Assembly: GCF_030811855.1 (NCBI RefSeq) | Contig: NZ_JAUSRN010000021.1 | Location: forward strand, 1 to 64,000 | Origin: Variovorax paradoxus | GTDB taxonomy: Bacteria > Pseudomonadota > Gammaproteobacteria > Burkholderiales > Burkholderiaceae_C | DNA: 64,000 bases | Direction: 5' to 3' | Part shown: positions 58,882-64,000 of the stretch, piece by piece | Position numbering within the stretch: position 1 is the stretch's first letter | Layout of the letters: each line of letters opens with the position of its first letter | The notes under the pieces: generated by a model | Database searches by the model: none | What the model saw: the letters and a program-made list of their open reading frames with translations, nothing else | Told to the model about the DNA's origin: nothing | Position numbers and translations under genes: made by a program

Positions 58882-61154
58882 GACACCCCAAGTCGACCGT
58901 CAGTCGTGTGCGTCGCGCCTTCACGCGGGTGATTCTTGCGCTGCCCGCGTGGGCCTGGGGAGCGGATTTTGGCTTCCGGCCACCGCGCGATCCCGACGAT
59001 GCCACGGCGGCGGAGCTGATGCGCGATCTGGCCCAGCGCATCTTGCCGGTGTACCAGGAGGCGGACACCGATGTTTTCCTGGCCAACCTGACCGCTCTGC
59101 AGATCGTCAGCGGCGCTTACCGCGCAGCCTCGGACAGCAGCGGTTCACTGCGCAGCCGCCGCAAAGGCAAGCCGTTCGACGACCTGGTCCAGCGTGCGAT
59201 CCTCGATGGCATTTATGCGCGTGCGCGCGCACTCGAAGCGGACGCACGCCTCGGCTTCGCAGAGGCCTATGTGCGCGCGTTCCAGGAACTGGTGTCGCCA
59301 CTCGACAACGCGCAAGCCCAGGCCATCATGGCGCGGCTCGAGATCCCAGCGGCCGTGTACAGAGAGCCGCTGCGCCAAGCTTTCGATTTGTGGCGCGCGA
59401 AGGGCAGCCTTCCGGAGGCCGATGCGCTGGCGCTCGTGCGAACCTGGCATTCGTACCAGTCGCGTCGCAGCTTCGCTGCGCTGCTGCCTGAGTTGTTCGC
59501 GGCGGAAAACCGCGCGCGCTACGTGGCGGAGGCCGACGTCCAGATTCCCGTGCGCGGAGGTGTCATCTTCGCGAGCATGGTTCGTCCCGGCCGCACGAGT
59601 GACGCACTGCCGACGCTGCTGCGATTCACGCTCGATCCCGGCGAGGACGACGCCCAGCGCACCGCCGTCAAAGGCTATGTCGGCGTCACGGCGTACGTGC
59701 GCGGACGCACGCCCGATGGCAAGGGCGCCGTCTGGCCGTTCATCCGCGACGGCGAAGATGCCGCCGCCGTCATCGACTGGATTGCCCAACAGGCGTGGAG
59801 CGACGGCCGGGTCTGCATGCTCGGGGATGGCTACTCCGGCTACGCCGCCTGGGCCGCCGCGCGCTTGAAACCGGCAGCACTCAAGGCCATCGCCACCATC
59901 GCGCCGATGGCGCCGGGCATCGACTTTCCGATGGCCGGACAGATCTTCCGCAACGCCATGGTCCGCTGGGCACAGGAGCATACGAATGCCGAGCCGCTGC
60001 GGGCCGGCGCAGACGCCGACCCGGATGCGGCATGGCACGCGCTAGATGCGCGCTGGTATCGAGGCAATCGCCCTTACTGGGACATCGACCGCGTTTTTAT
60101 CGGCAAGCGCAGCAAACTGATCCGCACCTGGCTGACGCACCCCAGCCACGATCGCTACTGGCAGAAGTTCTTGCCGTCGGCGCAGCAGTTTGCGCGCATC
60201 GACATCCCGGTGCTCAGCTTTGCCGGCTACTACGGCGCCGACGCCGGCGCGCTCTACTTCCACCAAGAGCATCTTCGCAACCAGCCGCAGGCCGATACGA
60301 CGCTGTTGCTCGGCCCCTACGACGCGGCCTCGATCCGGCTCGGCACGGCGGCAACGCTGCGCGGCTACACGCTCGACCCCGTCGCACGCGTCGACCTGCC
60401 CGAGCTACGCTTGCAATGGTTCGACCACATCCTGAAGGGCGCGAACAAGCCTTCTCTGTTGATGGATCGCGTCAACTACCAGGTGATGGGCGCGGACCAG
60501 TGGCGCCATGTGCCGACGCTGGACGCGCCACAGCGCACTCGGCTGCGCCTTTACCTCGACACCCGCGAGCGCGACGAACCGCACCGCCTGTTGCCGTCGC
60601 CGTCCGAAGGCGGTGGCAGCGCGCGGCTCTCGGTCGATCTCGCCGATCGACGCGACGTGCGCATCCCGTGGCCGGACGCGCTGCGCGTGAAGCAACTGCC
60701 CACGCGCAACAGCATCAGCTTTGTCAGTGATCCGCTCTCGGAAGACACTGAGATCTTCGGCAGCCTGCACGGCGTGTTCGACATCACGCCCTCGCGGCAG
60801 GACGTGGACTTCAACATCTCGCTCTACGAGCAGACGGAAAGCGGCGAATACCAACTGCTGTTCGATCCCTACGACTTCCGCGCCAGCTACGCGGGCCATC
60901 GCGTGCGTCGCCGGCTTCTGCGGGCCGGCGAGCGCCAGCTGCTTGCGTTCACCGCCGAACGCGTGACCGCTTGCAGGCTTGCGGCGGGCAGCCGCATCGT
61001 GCTGCTGATCGGCCTCAACAGGCGCCCCGACCGGCAGATCAACTACGGCAGCGGCAAGGACGTGAATTCGGAAACCATCGCCGACGCGAAGTGGCCCGTG
61101 CGCGTGCGCTGGCATGCGCGCAGCTACGTCGAGATCCAGACCGGCAAGTCTTGA
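58878..61154 (+). CDS. CocE/NonD-fold protein lacking the usual catalytic triad
   Basis: A 758-residue protein. A signal-like N-terminus (RVRRAFTRVILALPAWAWG) and an unusual helical region (about 40-220) precede the CocE hydrolase fold (about 220-530) and C-terminal jelly roll (about 560-750). In active members the nucleophile elbow is GxSYxG; here it is GDGYSGY (316-322), so Gly318 is at the Ser position. The Asp motif GWYD reads GYYG (450-453), and the GPWxH His motif reads GPYDAA (479-484). It may be a pseudoenzyme or use shifted residues (Ser320, Asp455). It overlaps the ABC gene (ATGA). Confidence 0.82.
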   Translation: MRHPKSTVSRVRRAFTRVILALPAWAWGADFGFRPPRDPDDATAAELMRDLAQRILPVYQEADTDVFLANLTALQIVSGAYRAASDSSGSLRSRRKGKPFDDLVQRAILDGIYARARALEADARLGFAEAYVRAFQELVSPLDNAQAQAIMARLEIPAAVYREPLRQAFDLWRAKGSLPEADALALVRTWHSYQSRRSFAALLPELFAAENRARYVAEADVQIPVRGGVIFASMVRPGRTSDALPTLLRFTLDPGEDDAQRTAVKGYVGVTAYVRGRTPDGKGAVWPFIRDGEDAAAVIDWIAQQAWSDGRVCMLGDGYSGYAAWAAARLKPAALKAIATIAPMAPGIDFPMAGQIFRNAMVRWAQEHTNAEPLRAGADADPDAAWHALDARWYRGNRPYWDIDRVFIGKRSKLIRTWLTHPSHDRYWQKFLPSAQQFARIDIPVLSFAGYYGADAGALYFHQEHLRNQPQADTTLLLGPYDAASIRLGTAATLRGYTLDPVARVDLPELRLQWFDHILKGANKPSLLMDRVNYQVMGADQWRHVPTLDAPQRTRLRLYLDTRERDEPHRLLPSPSEGGGSARLSVDLADRRDVRIPWPDALRVKQLPTRNSISFVSDPLSEDTEIFGSLHGVFDITPSRQDVDFNISLYEQTESGEYQLLFDPYDFRASYAGHRVRRRLLRAGERQLLAFTAERVTACRLAAGSRIVLLIGLNRRPDRQINYGSGKDVNSETIADAKWPVRVRWHARSYVEIQTGKS

Positions 61155-61158
61155 TTGC

Positions 61159-62796
<1,638 letters not shown>

Positions 62797-63001
62797 CTTG
62801 ATCCCTTCATGCTAGGTTTCGAGTGGGTTCATTTTCTCTAGAAAGCGTGCAGGGCATCACCACGGTGTGGCCAATACCTTTCCAAGCACCGGCCAGAACC
62901 TGCTTACATTGCTCTCAGCGGAAAACGGTCACTCGCGATCGACAAGCGCCTCGCCGTCGGGCCCTGGTACCCTCCAAACCGACCATCCAAGCCCAAAACC
63001 G

Positions 63002-63622
63002 ATGTCCGACCTTCCGCACAGCCCCGCCGCCGATCGCAACAAGCAGCCCATCTTCGATGCACTGACCCGCATCCTCGGTGAGCGCGGCACCGCACTGGAG
63101 ATCGCATCCGGCACAGGTCAGCACGCCGCCTGGTTCGCAGCAGCAATGCCGCAATGGACTTGGCAGCCCACCGACGCGGACGCGCGCATGATTCCCGCGC
63201 TGGCAAGCCGCGTTGCAGAAGCTGCGCTTTCCAATCTCCGCGCGCCACTTCTGCTCGACGTGATGGCGCCTCAATGGCCGTCGCAGGGCGCCGCATTCGC
63301 CGAAGAAGAAAAGTTCGACGCGATCTACTGCGCCAACATGCTGCACATCGCGCCTTGGGCCACGTGCGCCGCGCTGATGCAAGGGGCGGCGCGGCATCTG
63401 CTTCCTGGCGGGTTGCTGATCACTTACGGACCGTACTTCGAAGAAGAAGTCCCACCAGCGCCGAGCAACCTGGCGTTTGACGAAGAATTGCGCGCCCGCA
63501 ATTCCGCCTGGGGCATCCGGCGCCTGGAGGACGTAGCGGCAGAGGCGCGGCGCGCAGGCCTTGCATTGCGAGAGCGGCACGTGATGCCCGCGAACAACTT
63601 GCTGTTGGTCTTTGGCTTCTAG
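63002..63622 (+). CDS. DUF938 SAM-dependent methyltransferase-like protein
   Basis: A 206-residue class I methyltransferase-fold protein of the DUF938 family. PAADRNKQPIFDALTRIL, ALEIASGTGQHAAWFA (SAM loop), DAIYCANMLHIAPWATCAALM and LITYGPYFEEEVPPAPSNLAFDEELRARN are its signature blocks. The substrate is unknown. The start at 63002 (MSDLPHSP) is the first Met before the conserved region. The 205 bases between it and the GH13 start hold no gene or clear hairpin. Confidence 0.9.
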   Translation: MSDLPHSPAADRNKQPIFDALTRILGERGTALEIASGTGQHAAWFAAAMPQWTWQPTDADARMIPALASRVAEAALSNLRAPLLLDVMAPQWPSQGAAFAEEEKFDAIYCANMLHIAPWATCAALMQGAARHLLPGGLLITYGPYFEEEVPPAPSNLAFDEELRARNSAWGIRRLEDVAAEARRAGLALRERHVMPANNLLLVFGF

Positions 63623-63730
63623 ATCCGCTGGTGGGCGGCAGAAGTTCCGTGTGTGTCATTTTTGTAGTCACTCTGGAAGAATGACTGCATCGCTCGCAAC
63701 TGAATCCGTCCATTGCGGAAACTCCCATCC

Positions 63731-64000
63731 ATGACCGATCTCTCCACCCCCTCCCGCGTCGCAGTCGTCACCGGCGGCGCGCGCGGCATCGGCCTGGCCA
63801 TTGGCCGTTGGTTTCTGGCGCACGGCTACAACGTTGCGCTGCTCGATATCGATGCGCCCACGCTCGATCAGGCGGTGGCCGATCTGGCCGAGCCGGAGCG
63901 GGTGCTTGGCTTGCACTGCGACGTTTCGGATCCGACGCAAGTCAGCAGCGCCACACAGGCCGTGGTCGCGCGCTTCGGGCATGTCGATGCGCTGGTCAAT
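63731..64000 (+). CDS. SDR-family oxidoreductase (truncated by window end)
   Basis: The first 90 residues of a short-chain dehydrogenase: VAVVTGGARGIGLAIGRWFL is the TGxxxGIG cofactor motif, LLDIDAPTLDQAV has the Asp that selects NAD(H), and LHCDVSDPTQVSSA is the adenine-ring site. It ends in DALVN (the NNAG motif starts here) at the window edge. The function is a reductase of unknown substrate. It follows the DUF938 gene after 108 bases. Confidence 0.92.
   Translation, partial: MTDLSTPSRVAVVTGGARGIGLAIGRWFLAHGYNVALLDIDAPTLDQAVADLAEPERVLGLHCDVSDPTQVSSATQAVVARFGHVDALVN

Overview
The window is gene-dense, high-GC DNA from a betaproteobacterium. The gene families (cyo quinol oxidase linked to regBA, urtABCDE, fkpB-ispH), the repeat families and the codon bias point to Comamonadaceae and most likely Variovorax. 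That assignment is inferred from memory, not searched. There is no phage, insertion sequence, integrase, CRISPR array or rRNA. No gene-free stretch exceeds 300 bases.

Layout. 0.1-7.8 kb (minus strand): a hemolysin-III protein, then one operon read right to left, cyoABCD-SURF1-regB-regA. It puts a bo-type quinol oxidase, its assembly factor and a quinone/redox-sensing two-component system in one transcript. 7.9-10.4 kb: an MFS symporter, a HAD phosphatase and a small coupled hypothetical protein. 10.3-14.5 kb (minus): a polar amino-acid ABC transporter (SBP, two permeases, ATPase) ending in a 2-oxoglutarate/Fe(II) oxygenase. 14.7-22.5 kb: truncated hemoglobin, an FAD reductase bracketed by inverted repeats, Smr and RadC, fkpB-ispH, a threonine dehydratase-like enzyme, a VOC protein, serS and tRNA-Ser(CGA). 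22.7-30.7 kb: a histidine kinase and a convergent NarL regulator, trpS with an extra C-terminal domain, an M50 protease, a YciO/Sua5 protein, a DMT exporter, a PHP phosphatase and CorA/ZntB. 30.8-35.8 kb: PPK2, a PHB-depolymerase-type esterase, an AraC regulator facing a SnoaL protein and a DHA2 exporter. 35.9-36.9 kb: a two-gene HEPN/MNT toxin-antitoxin-like module with a duplicated operator. 37.1-42.9 kb: urtABCDE urea transporter. 43.0-50.1 kb: MFS, PhoD phosphatase, aldo/keto reductase, DedA-rhodanese fusion and a Cache-kinase/NarL pair. 50.1-52.2 kb: a metallo-beta-lactamase-fold enzyme divergent from a LysR regulator. 52.1-62.8 kb: a glucan-related locus of a GH3 enzyme facing a tightly coupled operon (PF10091/GH144-like glucanase, GH15 glucoamylase, SbmA/BacA-type ABC protein, CocE-fold protein), closed by a convergent GH13 enzyme. 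63.0-64.0 kb: a DUF938 methyltransferase and a truncated SDR.

Most unusual items. (1) In the glucan locus the ABC protein has a substituted Walker A glycine, and its CocE-fold partner appears to lack the catalytic Ser, Asp and His, so neither may work as its family name implies. (2) The HEPN/MNT module carries two 11-bp operators two helical turns apart over its start. (3) Paired REP-like hairpins lie between the binding-protein gene and the first permease gene in two unrelated ABC operons. (4) A roughly 95-bp dispersed repeat brackets the FAD reductase gene in inverted orientation.
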